Assembly: GCA_013368325.1 (NCBI GenBank)
Contig: JAACJK010000003.1
Span: forward strand, 434,001-498,000
From: Ephemerocybe angulata
Lineage: Eukaryota; Basidiomycota; Agaricomycetes; Agaricales; Psathyrellaceae
Length of the DNA: 64,000 nt
Direction: 5' to 3'
Part shown: positions 24,264-35,320 of the stretch, one piece after another
Numbering within the stretch: position 1 is the first letter of the stretch
Layout of the letters: the number at the start of each line of letters is the position of its first letter
Position numbers and translations under genes: made by a program
The notes under the pieces: generated by a model
What the model was told of the DNA's origin: nothing
The model's database searches: none
What the model saw: the letters and a program-made list of their open reading frames with translations, nothing else

Positions 24264-24900
24264 TTAGCTTGGGTTGCATTGGTATGAACGATAGGTCGCG
24301 TACAGCCCAACTGCGAAGTCAATATGTGAGCTGGGGGCCTCCGGATCCCTCATAACCTCGTAGCTTCGATCAAGCTGGAAGGCGATGACCTCACCCCTCC
24401 ACACCGTATGCGGCATGATCACTCTAAGCGATACACTTCTGGGGCTTTGCGCAGATGTAAAACCGTACACTGCGAAATTGCGTTCACCGACGCCGATGAC
24501 AGCACGGTGAAATTGGGATCCTCTAGGTGCCTCCGAGAATCGTACTGCTGGGAGGGTGTGGTACTCGAGACCGTATCTTTGACTTCTTCCTTCTGCACGA
24601 TAGAATATCAGGTCGCTATGAGGCGCATGGACGGGATAATGATATCCATGAGCCTCCATCATGGTCAACGTGTGAGCCTATGGAAGGGGTTAAGAACATA
24701 AACCAGGAATCAAGCGCTACAACTCACCATGTTCTTTTCAGTCCTAGATTCCGTCCGTTTGTGCCAAATGCAGAGCTGGGATGGACCTATACCAATGACC
24801 GTGTCCTTTTGAAGTCCTGGGGACACAGCCAGACATGGGCACAACTATCATATGATCATGATCAATCCATGTCTTCCCTTCTTTCCACCATGTGGTGGTG
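24264..24900 (-). CDS. Hypothetical protein with W-R-G-E motif
   Basis: Main exon from about 24673 down to TAG at 24264; a GTGAGT...CATAG intron (about 24674-24727) separates it from an upstream exon. It contains RVIMPHTVWRGEVIAFQLDR, similar to YEWRGDIVALQVGKRK in the gene at 4749-5138, so the two probably belong to one family. The first exon and start are uncertain. Function unknown. Confidence 0.45.
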
Positions 24901-25095
24901 TATCATGCGATCTGGTGCTAATTGGCGATGATCATGATTTCTCGACTGGTACCGCCCATCAGGAGGTAGGAAGATGAGGGAAGATAAGAGAAGATAGGTC
25001 AAGCTTCGGAATCCGAAAAGTCGACATGAAAGAAAGTTGAATAAGTATTGGGGCCAGAAATTTGTGACTTCCCATTGGTAAATACCCACGGGCCC

Positions 25096-26189
25096 ATGCC
25101 CGGCCTCACGAACCAGTTCATCCCCCGGCGCCCTTCCCCGCCGCCCTCCCCATTGTCTTCAAATCCAGCAAAATGCGCGTCCGGTATGTGGCAGACACAC
25201 CGCTCACGCCTCATCGCTGACCTTAACATCCCAACAGCGAGGACAGTTCCACATCCCCGACCTCTCCCCGCACAGGATTCCCAGGTAAGCCATTGACTTC
25301 GATGAGGTCGCGTCGGCACTGACGCACATCCTTTCGTCTTGCAGAAACAGGTGCCGGATATGCTCGTCGTCGTTCGTGGTGGTGAGGCGGCGAAGTCAAG
25401 AACAGTGCGTTTTCGGTAAGTCTTCTCCGTCGTTCTTTGGTGCTCTGGGCTTCGTTGACGGTGTTCTCGCAGGGTGGTTGGGATTGAACAGGTCGAGGTG
25501 CGTTCGCCGCCGCCAGCGGTCTAGTTCGGTGCTCATGGTCTTGTGGTAGCTGGCGTCGCCGTCGTCCATCCTCTCTCGCTGCCGCCGCCGCCGAGCCCAC
25601 CTATTCGCAGCGGTGAGTATTCATTTCATCTCTTCAGGAAACCACTGACCTTTTCATCCCAAATCCACGACGACGACTTGACTTAGAATGCGGAAATATA
25701 TATCATTCAAAAGGTAGGTACAGGGTTCGCTACATAGGTCTGTTTATACTAACTATCCTCCTTACACAGCAGCCCTTAGTGTGGCGGCTTCAAGCGGGTG
25801 GGGGAATTCTATTTGAACGGTAAGCACACTTCACCATAGCGAATACAACTAGACTAACCGGTGTTTCTAGACCACCCAAGCGTTCGTCGTCGTGTCGCAA
25901 ACCCAACGAGCCGGGCGCTGGGCCATGGGGGTTCAAGAGAGGCAAACGAGGGCTTCCCTCCCACCTCACGATGGCGGCGGAGCTACGATTAACGCTCGCG
26001 CTCTTGAGCGTTCAATTCTGGTAAGCACCTCGTCATTATCTGTGAATATGGCTGGACTGACTTGGGCACCCTACAACCAGCACCACGCCGGTGTGTCGAT
26101 CGAACCTCGATAGCGCGGTCGCTCGGCGTGGACACGGCTTTCCAACTGCTCGTCGCGCCCCATTCACGACCACACAGGGCGCTTCATGA
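25096..26189 (+). CDS. Nine-exon hypothetical gene
   Basis: Exons 25096-25183, 25238-25284, 25345-25415, 25473-25491, 25550-25612, 25687-25713, 25770-25819, 25871-26020 and 26081-26189 together give an uninterrupted 207-codon frame. All introns are 52-74 bp, nearly all with GTRNGT/GTATGT donors and several with clear CTAAC/CTGAC branch points; the fourth (GTCGAG donor) is weak. If that intron is not used, the protein stops at 25524 after 85 residues. The product is basic, Pro- and Arg-rich (SPPPSPLSS, SRCRRRRA, PPKRSSSCRKP) and matches nothing I know. It may also be a noncoding multi-exon transcript. A long minus-strand frame overlaps the downstream region but ignores these splice signals. 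Confidence 0.4.
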
Positions 26190-28080
26190 CAGGCTATGTC
26201 GAGCCCATTGGCGAATTCAACGTGAGCGCGCCGGTGCGACTCTTCTGAATGTTGGACGTCGTCGGGACGAGAGGAGGTATCCGAGTTCTCTATCACAGAA
26301 CTTTGGTAAGTCACATCGCAAGGATTCGGGAACGAAAACTAACCTCTTCCTTCAATCCTACAGTACCCTACAACCAGCATCACCGCCACGGCGATCCAAC
26401 CTCCCTACACGCGAGCCCATTGGCGACTGCGTACCTTGCCAGGCCGTTCGCGAACCTGACGCGCGCGTCCAGACTCCACGGTCGTCGATTTTCTTGGACG
26501 GGTCGTCAGGCGCATCGTATCCGCCGAGGCCTTCTTCACGAAGATCTAAGCCGTGTCAGTCATATCGTAACCATTCACGAACGGAAACTGACCTCTTTTT
26601 CATCCCATAGCCGTCGTCTTTCCTCTTTCGATGAAACCAATCTTCAGCGCCCTGGCGCTTCCGTTCTGCTGCAAGACGGCCCGGCACTTTTGAAGACGTT
26701 GATGGATTGCGCGGGGCGTCGACTGAATGAAATTGTCGGCACACTCGTTTGCCTCATTCACGCGCCCGCACTCACCTCGATTCCAGACCCTCGGCGCTGT
26801 CTGTGCTGTGCTGCCGTCGATGCGATGCTTCTAATCGGGCACAATGCCCGTCTTTCGCGCCGTTCTGATTCCTTCTGTGAGTACTCGTGAACAATGTGAC
26901 AGTCTGTACTTACCGAAAGCCCCACAACCAGCATCACGATGCAACCCTTCGTGTTCACGTTCGCCGGAGGTGCGTTCGGCCGTTGCAACAGGACGCTCGC
27001 GTCGGTTTGACTCGTGGTTCGGCGTCGTTCCGCACAGGCCCCGACGGCTGCGAACGAGCGTCGCACGTCGTGGAGGTCTGGGATAGCGATGGCGTCCTCG
27101 GGTGCTGCGCAGGCCTGGGGCGATGGTTGTGCCTTCATGGAAGTCTGCATCTGGCGTCGTCGGGTGCTGAAAGGCCCGCAAGGCCCGGAAGTCGCAAGTC
27201 GCGGGTATTCGCTGTGTTTAGCCAGCTCGTGTGTATGGCGTGTATGGCCGGAGATCGGGATTTCGCCAACCCTAACACGCTGTGAGTACATCGTTGGATC
27301 TTTCGAAGCATGTGGACTGACCTGGGTATATGGCGACCAGCCGAAACGTTTCGGCGCCGTCTTGAGCCTCGTCCCTTTCCATCGACCGAGTGCGGCGCGT
27401 GGCTTGACTCGCGTTCGTGTTCGTGCTGGCTCCTTCTTATGGTCGCGTCCGATGACTTTCGGTTTGGCTGGAGAGGTGATAACGAGGAGGGCGTGTCGGC
27501 GGAGGTCTGGAGTTGGCGTCGTCGGGTGCTGGGAGGGCCCTGAAGGCCGAGAAGCGTGTTGGTTGTTGATGGAGGTTGGAATTGTCGAGCGCGCACGGGC
27601 GTTCGCCGCCCAGAACTTGTTGCTACTCCCCGCAGATTTCGATGCGACTGACTTGAAGTGAGTAGACCGCCGCGGATACCTGTAAAAGATGAAGCTTACC
27701 TTTGCATGCAGGGCACGGACCGGATCGAGGCACGAGGAAAAGTTCTTCTCTTTGCTCGTGCGTGCACGGCTGGATAATCGGCTTTCGACGAATCTCCTGG
27801 GATGTGCCTCGTTCCGATTTCCGGCAAGTCTAAACCATTGTGAGTACACCGTTGTGATACATCGAAGCAATCGGACTAACCTGATGCCTCAAGCCCTCTC
27901 CATCGACCTAGCGCCGCGCGCTTTGGCTGCCGCTTGCGTTTGGCTGCGATCGTAGCTCGCGCTCGCGGTTTTCAGCTGCATACAGACACTGTGAGCATCG
28001 CAGCCAAGTCTCTGTGCAGCTGCTAAACTGACCTTGAGCGCAGGATCGGACTCTCACTCGATTGGCGTAGAGTAGACTGT
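26190..28080 (+). repeat. Array of degenerate duplicated exon/intron units
   Basis: At least six more introns of 50-65 bp on the plus strand (for example around 26307-26364, 26875-26930, 27280-27342, 27839-27892 and 27990-28042) show GTGAGTAC-type donors and CTGACCT/CTAACCT branch points. Some exonic segments recur: ACAACCAGCAYCAC at about 26073, 26371 and 26926; GAGCCCATTGGCGA at 26199 and 26414; GGCGTCGTCGGGTGCTG at about 27155 and 27514. No single frame stays open through them. Possibly duplicated, decaying copies of the gene at 25096-26189, or a long spliced noncoding RNA. Confidence 0.5.
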
Positions 28081-28444
28081 AGCGTAGACCTTGGTAATGA
28101 AAGAAGCGATTTTGGAGGGGGAACGACGTCCCAAACGCGCGCCGAAAGGTGTGGAACGGGGTCGAGAGGGCGTCGCGAGAGGCATGGATGGGGGAGCGTG
28201 GGAACGAACTGCGCGAAAGCAGAGGGAAACACGGCGTGGGGGAGGGAGCCAAGCGACTTCCAGGGCAGACAGAGGGAGGTTGCAGTAGACTTGATTCTCG
28301 ACAGCTGGCTGCGTTCTGATCAGCGGACCGACTGTGGGAATAAACTCCCAAACAGGGTGGACTGGATTGACTGTTCCAGCGTTCACGTTTCTACCTACCA
28401 CCATCTTGAAACTGTATTGATCTTCAGAGCATACCCCAGGCGCT

Positions 28445-28855
28445 ATGGAGGCCAAAACTTCAGTGGAAGCAAGTGCGTGGTTCCACAGTTATCATGATGT
28501 CGAAAGACTGACTGACGGTGCGCAGTTGAGCCACTGTATCAAGTCAGGCTCTTGTCCGCGCTCCGGAGTGGTATGTACTTGAAACTATAGGCTGAATCAA
28601 GCTGACAATTCCCTACCTAACAGGAGATGCTGCAGCTATACACCCATTCCTTACGGAAATCGGGAAAGATAGAAGGAATTCGGGGGTGGGGGACTTGGAC
28701 ACCGGCGCTGCCGCGTTGCATTTGGCCGTTCGGTGTGCATCTCGTGAGTTGAACTGTGTGCGATGAAAAGGTCTATAGTTCTAAGCCTGCTGTTGTCGCA
28801 CCGAGCTATATCTCCAAACGGGGTCCATCCCCATCGCTACTATGTATATGATTGA
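28445..28855 (+). pseudogene. Truncated ankyrin-repeat gene, 5' end only
   Basis: Four exons keep phase (28445-28472, 28526-28570, 28624-28743, 28779-28855; 89 codons). The product begins MEAKTSVEA, continues with LYQVRLLSALRSGDAAAIH, and has a clear ankyrin start, DTGAAALHLAVRCAS, followed by LLSLLLSHRAISPNGVHPH. It then ends abruptly in YYVYD and a stop where a further TTPLHLAA repeat would be expected. The ankyrin match is strong; the segment resembles the first ankyrin unit of long fungal ankyrin proteins such as Osh1-type lipid-binding or GAP proteins. Only the promoter-proximal part is present, so this looks like a gene fragment left by rearrangement just left of the transposon block. 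Confidence 0.65.
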
Positions 28856-29640
28856 TGCCACAATGAGCGAATTTCGAGTTGTCGAGGACTCGAGGGCCTT
28901 CGCTCCCCCCATTGCTGTGATTTTGCTGTGATTTCGTGTGATTTTGCTGTGATTTCGTTATGATTGCGCTGTGATTTCGTTGTGATTTCTTCGTGATTAT
29001 CTAGGAACTATGGGACCTCTCTATGATTACGGTGAGTGCAATCACATTGAAACGGTCCTATCCACAAGCGGTCAGTGCAGTATAACCCTATGATCCCCAA
29101 CCTCTACTCAGTCCGCAATTACAGCTTGTATTTCCCGGCCTGGAACCCAGAGCGCGAGCTCGAACCGGAGTGATCATGAACAGGTGCTGTCCCAAGCTCC
29201 GCCGCGCTGGCAGACGGACGGAGCTGCCGGCTGACCACAGTGAAAATATCAAGGTGATTTTTTGGTCTGTGCATCCAGAGAAAATGCCGGAAACTTTTCA
29301 AATTTTGCACTGCTTTGATCGAGCTTTCCCAGGTCAAGAAAGTCAAAGTGTTCTGATGCCGAAAGGCGAATTTCGTGGGGGAGAATGTTCTAACCTTCAC
29401 GCGAGGCAACATAGCATTCAACAGTTAGACTTCTGACACCATGTTTCAACTAAAAATAGTCTCAGAAAAATATATATATTGCAAAGTCTTTCATGCTGCT
29501 TTTTCTGTTCATTACGGAACAAATTTTCTGCTTGCTAAAAGCCCCAATTAAAGGGTCCAGATATTCGACATTTCTGCGGTGCTAACAGCTAACTTTCTAA
29601 AAGGGGAAAGTCTCGCATGCCTGTTGTGTCAGCCAGACCA
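28856..29640. other. Spacer left of the transposon genes
   Basis: No gene seen. Apart from the TGTGATT repeat the sequence is AT-rich at 29440-29560. The left end of the large element probably lies here, but I found no terminal inverted repeat that pairs with the right side at 44350-44900. Confidence 0.4.
28915..29000 (+). repeat. TGTGATTTNGC/T minisatellite
   Basis: Six to seven units of 10-15 bp (TGTGATTT + TGC or CGT) in tandem, right after the truncated ankyrin gene. They may mark a breakpoint. Confidence 0.75.
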
Positions 29641-29642
29641 GA

Positions 29643-32600
29643 GTGGTAAAGCCTATCGCTCGCTTCGTCCCACCGTCCGGGTTTGTCCCAGCATCCCAGA
29701 CCCAGGCTGCCGTCCAAGCCAAGCGAAAGGCAAGCTCGAGCAAGATGAGCCGTGCCACGGTCAACAACTACAACATTCCAAAGAGTAGCACCGAGATTGA
29801 AACCCCCCGGAGTCGACGGTTCTTACTATCGACTTATGCATCATGCCAATTAGCATCGTGAGTTTTGTTGTTTAATCCTTATATCACGCATGTCATGCTT
29901 ACTACTGGGCCCTGGACCTCTCAGAACGCAGGCCTCAACGCTGAAAGTGACTTCGGGGCCGGTCCTGAGTGGTACACTCTCCTCGAGGAAGAGACCCCTT
30001 CCATGATACGGCAATGCAAGGCACATGGTCTTTACCTCGAGTTTGCCCTTGACAGTGCAGGCGACGTGCTGCAGCAAATCCTTGCTCTTGCCATCCGGGT
30101 CAATAACCTTCTTCTTCAAGGTGGTATTGCTGTTCCAACCATTGGCGGTGATGATCGCATTCCTGGGTTTGCTACTGCAGCCATCGAGTCTATGTCCGAG
30201 GCTGAATTCCCCAACTTCCCTTTCGGACTGCTCTATAATAACCCAAAGTCAAGGCGTCGCCCTGAAAAGAGCTCAAACACGTCCTACTTTTTGAATACTC
30301 AAGCCCCTATCTTGTACTTGATCTGTCAGAAGATCGTTGATCCGGATTGCCACATTTACGCAACCAACCCACTCGACCCTTCAAGGCAGCTTCGCATCCT
30401 CTGTACGTCTCTAATTTGCCACTTGCAATAAACTTTTCCTCATACTCACGGTTCCTTCTTAGATCCACGCGATTACCACCTGGTCGGCCCCGTCCCATCT
30501 TTGGGCGATACTCAGCCCCATCCGTGTATGCCATTCTGGGTATGCGCCCCTCTATACCTCATGCGCCGTTCTGCCGGAAGGTCGAGGGCGCCTGAATATC
30601 CCTCAGAGTGCATTCAGGATGTTTGTCCTGGCCCCGTGGTCGATGATCAAGATTTTGACATGAGCCATGATGAGCATGACTGGCTCGATCTCATCTCGTC
30701 TCAAAACACGGAGAATGTTGAGGATACGCCCATGGAGGTTGAGCGCCAGGCGCCAGAGACGCCAAGGGTTACTGCTGTTTGCAGGTCCAACCCCCAACTC
30801 CAGGCGTGAGTGGCTCTGTTCTTTTGCATTTGGATTTAGCGGCTAATCACACACATGTCCAGTCCGGTGAGCACATTGAACGACCGCGCAACCGCAGGAG
30901 AATGCATTCTATCAGCATTTTATCTGATGACGAAGACATTCCTGTGAGCTTTCTTTCACCTTGATGTGCTATATCTCTTCTCTTACATAGCTGTGATACA
31001 GATGCTTCTCTTTGGCCCTCGAACTACCCGGCCTCCTGCTCCCACAGTCACTCCCACCCCCGCCCCTGCACCACTTGCAGCTGCGCCAGCACCCACAGCG
31101 GTCATCCACGCTCCCATTGTACCACCCCACATTCCCTTAACTGCTGCCATTCCCCCTTCGACTGGAGCTTCAGCATCTAACCTAGCTCATGTGCCTATCG
31201 CTGCCACTGTCTCCCCGTCTACTGATGCTGCCTCCGACAATGCCGAAGAAGGGCTGGGGCAAGACATTGCTGTCGGGGAGCTGACAGACTCATCTCAGGT
31301 CTATGACTACTCAGATAAGTTTGCGATGTTAGATGGGTGGTTAGAGGGTGTAGGAGCAAAGGTTCAGGACATTGGTGGGTTCGATGGGTTCACCCTGCGG
31401 GCAATGACTGCAGAACTTGGAGCAGAGGCTATGCTGGATGTTATCGCTCGGCTCCATCAGGGGACAGTTGCTAGCTTTGAACCTCCCCCTCACGCCCGTT
31501 TCCAAGGGTGCCCTCCTCTTACCTTGATTGAGCTCCTTAATACTAGTTCCAGCTTCAAAATGTACGCTTTCAAGCTTGCTTTTCTAACCCATAACATCTA
31601 CTAACATGTTTGCAAATCCAGTACCAATGATCGCGACACGGTTATAACGTCTGGCCCCGGTCCTTTCCGAAGCCTTCTCTACGCCATGCTCAAGAGCGTC
31701 TTGAAGGAAGGCCTTTTTTGGACACCCGCACCTGCACCTGGCTACCTCCTCCAATTCTCTCTTCTATTACTGGCACTTCGCAAGCGAGCATCAACCACTT
31801 CAAGGTTGTAGGCACTGTTATTGTCATGTTTATCGTCCACATGAACGTCATGCCAGCTGGACTGCATCCTGCAACACTGTTTTCCTTCATTGGGGATGCA
31901 AACGGTGTTGACGAGGCTGTAGCAACCCTGACGAAGGAGGATATAGAAGCATTTGATTCATATAGCGCCAGCATGATTGAAGAGCTTGGCCGCCTTACAC
32001 CATCTACTGTGCTCCCACTCGGCTCCCAACTTAGATCCAAGATCGACCACACAGTTGAGCATATGGTGTGTTTTCTATTACAATACTCTGTGCTACATTC
32101 ATTGACTAGATATCAGGGATCGTACTTTGGAGAGCCACGCTCCAAGGACCTCCATCGCAACTTGTGCATGCAGCTTATGAATGCACTTTTCTGTGGCACT
32201 GCTGTTCCCTCAGAACACCGGGGGTACATAGCTCTTCGAAACGGGTTCAGAATCCCTGCTGGAGCCCAGAACGAGACGATCTGTGATACCGAGGTATGCA
32301 CGACCATCAATAAAGTAAAGAGTGCGTCTAATTGGCCCTTAGTTCTTGGCTACAAATGGCCTCTGTGCCATGGATCTTGTTCAAGGACTCTTCTCTACTG
32401 CCGTGTTCTGCTCTGAAGCAGTCCTACCCCAGATCATATTCATTTCAGAGTCAGAAGCACCTGATGATATTCTTTTTACCTCTCTTTTTAAGCTTGCTTT
32501 TACTCGCTGGTTCCTAGGTACTGGGCACCCTTTTCCCATGATAAAAGAGGACCTTATCACCAAGGAGACATGGGAGAAACACCGCAATAATTCAATCCTT

Positions 32601-32855
32601 CGGGTGCTTCTTTTCATTCGAGCGGTCTCAGACTACAAGGACCAGTTTTTGCCCCCTTCAGTCGAGTTCAAGGTAAGTCACCTTTTTAGACCCCTTTAAG
32701 TTATCTCTCTGACCTGGCGATACCAACAGATCTATATAACTGAAGTGCCGTACCAAAGCGCCGGTCCTCAAACATCCGAGTCTGCTGCCATGGTGCCCGC
32801 TTCAATTCAAGCATGCTTTGAGACGATCAAGATTCCTTTAACCCATCATCTCTGA
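29643..32855 (+). CDS. HECT-like E3 ubiquitin ligase, transposon-associated
   Basis: A multi-exon gene ending at TGA 32853-32855. N-terminal region: basic, with ESDFGAGPEWYTLLEEE and an acidic SISILSDDEDIP segment, then a Pro/Ala linker. From about 31620 the frame has HECT N-lobe features (ITSGPGPFRSLLYAMLK; VVGTVIVMFIVHMNVMPAG). The last exons have C-lobe features: VLLFIRAVSDYKDQFLPP, a short strand FKIYI, then PASIQACFETIKIPL, which lines up with the P..TCF..L.LP catalytic loop; the candidate active Cys codon is 32814-32816. A HECT enzyme accepts ubiquitin from an E2 on this Cys and passes it to a substrate. The domain call rests on motif order alone and needs a profile search. The start codon is uncertain (an ATG at about 29744 is possible), and intron ends at 30809-30990 and 32065-32110 are approximate. 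Confidence 0.5.
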
Positions 32856-33088
32856 ACCCTTCTTCGCACTTCTGTTAACATGGAAGAACTTGAAACGAAT
32901 GACTTTGATATTTGGTTCCATGAGCTTATTCTTGGCAATGTATCGAGCTACAACACTGTTTAAACCTACATATTAGAAACCCTGACCAATTGATTGCTCT
33001 TGTTTGTTTACCATACTTGAGCCAGCGACTGCCCTAGCACATCTTACTCCACTCCATTGATGTCCACCTATCACCCATCTCTATCTTC

Positions 33089-35233
33089 ATGTCGACTATA
33101 GTCACAAACTTCAGAGCTTTGCATGAGGTTCTCTGCGAGGATGTGGGGAGAGCCCTTCACACTCAGATTGGAGATGCGCCCCGCCTTCGGAGCAAGATTG
33201 CAGAGATTATGCAGTTCCGTCTGTCTGCAAGCCAGGTAACCATAATATTTCTGTTATATCCCTTGCGCTAATTAGAGCCTTAATCAATAGCACGAGAATC
33301 TTTTTGAAGAACAAGAATATTTCGAGCTCTGTGAATCAGTCAGAGCCATGGTTGCAGCTCTGGAAGCAGCTTGCCACCGCTCCGCCAACCCTTTCAACCA
33401 GCCCCCTCCCCAGATTATCACTGCTTCCCGGACAGGCAAGAAGGGACGTCCAAGGCTCGAAATCAACAAGGAGGTTTTGAAGCAGTCTCTCAACCTCCGC
33501 AGACCCCAGAAACTTTCCCAAGAGTTCGGTGTCTCTGCCCAGACGATTCGGCGTCATGCTTTGGAGCATGGTCTTCGAGAGCCAGGTCTTCCTGTTTTCC
33601 AAAGGATCGACAATGGTGATGGCACTGTTACAGAGATCTGGACTCACCAGGGCCCACCTATGGCCGCTATTCAACAGAATCCAACAGAGCTTGACGCAGC
33701 GCTAGCCGACATTCTACAACGGTTTTGTTACGACTGTCATCGACAGAGGTGGGCAAGTGTCTGTCGATGGCTGAGTTGATCGAGTGACGATGAGCAAGCG
33801 AGGCGGCACTCGCAAGTCAAATGAGAAAAGGGGACAAGGGGTTGAATAACCAATAACAAGCTAAAGTACAGGACTGTAGCTACTGGGTATAAGTACTAAG
33901 GCGCAAATGAGTAGCTATGAGTCAAAAATAGTCAAGGCGCAGCAGTAGGGCTGCGCGTCATCATACATAAGTCGAAATGAATCAAAATGAGTCGAAGCGC
34001 AGTTGCTGTGCAACTGCGCACTAAAAATAGTCTAAAACAGTCGCTACGAGTCGATACGAGTCACAAAAGAGAAAATTGTGGAGCGGAGCGTAACAGGTTT
34101 CCAGGACTTGGCCAAACCCTTCTTGCCTCCGCTCTACTTACTCAAGGCTACCGTGTTTTGCGTATCAGCATTGAACAGTCCTACCTAAGGGTGCATGGAG
34201 CACCCTCCGGTCTAGGTCACCGGGCCATCGAAAGGAGAGAGTACAATGTCACGGCCGTGAACTCTCTTTGGCACCACGACGGTCATCACGGTGCGTGCTA
34301 GCCAGCCTAGCCCTTTGAAAATCATGCTCACCCTGGCTCTGTTTAGTCCTTATTCGATGGAAGTTTGTTACTCATGCGTTCATCGATGGGAAGAGCAGAT
34401 TCGTTACCGCCCTGCAGGTCAGCACCAACAATCGATCTCAAACTGTATTGGAGGTGTTTCTTCGTGGAATCCACCAACATGGGCTACCAAGCAGAGTCCG
34501 TGGCAACCATGGTACCGAGAACATCCTCGTCTCTGCATACATGCTGGAGGCCCGGGGGTTTGATAGAGGGTCCTATATCTGGGGGCGTTCAGTCCACAAT
34601 GTTCGGATTGAACGACTATGGGTGGACTACAACACTGGGTTTACCAATACCTGGTATCAGTTCTTTCATGACCTAGAGCTCTCCTATGGCCTTCATCACG
34701 AGAACCCGTGGCACATCTGGCTCCTTCACCATCTATTCCTTCACACCATCAATAAAGAAGCACAAGTCTGGGTGGACATATGGAATTTACACAAGATGCG
34801 GGGGACGGGGAGCCAAAGTCCTAGAGAGATGTTTCATTTTGGTTTAATGAGGCAGGGTATGAGGGGCATTGGGCTTATGGTGATGCCAACGGCGGATGAA
34901 GCCGTCACCGACTATACTCAGTATGGCGTAGATTGGGGGTTCATGAACTTGGCTTCAGATGGAGAAGATCCCCTTCCGCCAATGGAGGCAGGTCAACCCC
35001 CAGCTGCTGGCTATGGACTTGGCCATGGCGAGCCAGCTCGGTACAACGAAGTTCTATGCGAAGCTCCAGACTGTTCTCTTTCTGACAACCAGCTCGCTGC
35101 ACTGGATGAACACGTAGAAAATACTTTTGAGGGGTTGGAGGATGTCGGGCATGGAGTGATGGAACTGCGAAAGGGTTTGTGGGCTACAGGATTGGAATTC
35201 TGCAGAGTAGATCTCGGGGAAGTCAACTTTTAG
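33089..35233 (+). CDS. DDE integrase-type transposase, interrupted by a solo LTR
   Basis: Exons 33089-33235, 33291-33725 (resuming at 34101 after the LTR and its TSD) to 34290, and 34347-35233; 552 residues when the insertion is ignored, all in phase. Domains: an N-terminal helical part; a helix-turn-helix near residues 110-150 (RGRPRLEIN, then LSQEFGVSAQTIRRHALEHG); then an integrase core. First Asp at 34278-34280 (SLWHHDGHH, followed after the intron by LIRWKFVTHAFIDG). The second acidic position lies in SRVRGNHGTEN (codon 34505-34507), and the Glu in NVRIERLW (34610-34612) is 35 codons further on, matching D,D(35)E spacing. The middle residue is Asn (AAC), so catalysis is probably lost. 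C-terminal region HLELSYGL-like with an acidic tail. Fungal homologues are annotated as integrase core proteins. Confidence 0.8.
33726..34095. mobile_element. Solo LTR, 370 bp, Ty3-type, 5-bp TSD
   Basis: Starts TGTTACG and ends CGTAACA, i.e. TG...CA with a 7-bp inverted end. It is flanked by identical GGTTT at 33721-33725 and 34096-34100. Removing the LTR and one TSD copy rejoins the integrase frame exactly (...ILQRF then PGLGQ...). Internally there are repeats of GTCRAAATRAGTC and two GC hairpins (GCGCAGCAGTAGGGCTGCGC; GCGCAGTTGCTGTGCAACTG). No internal retrotransposon genes remain, so an LTR-LTR recombination is implied. Confidence 0.9.
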
Positions 35234-35320
35234 GGGTACTTGTGCCTTATGGGCTGTTTGTAATCAGTCTGATCCTAATCGACCATCATCGTCTTCCTTG
35301 AACCAATACCACCATCTACA

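Noticed and set aside
28915..29000. CRISPR-like regular repeat
   Set aside because: Units are contiguous with no unique spacers, and the genome is fungal; a simple minisatellite.
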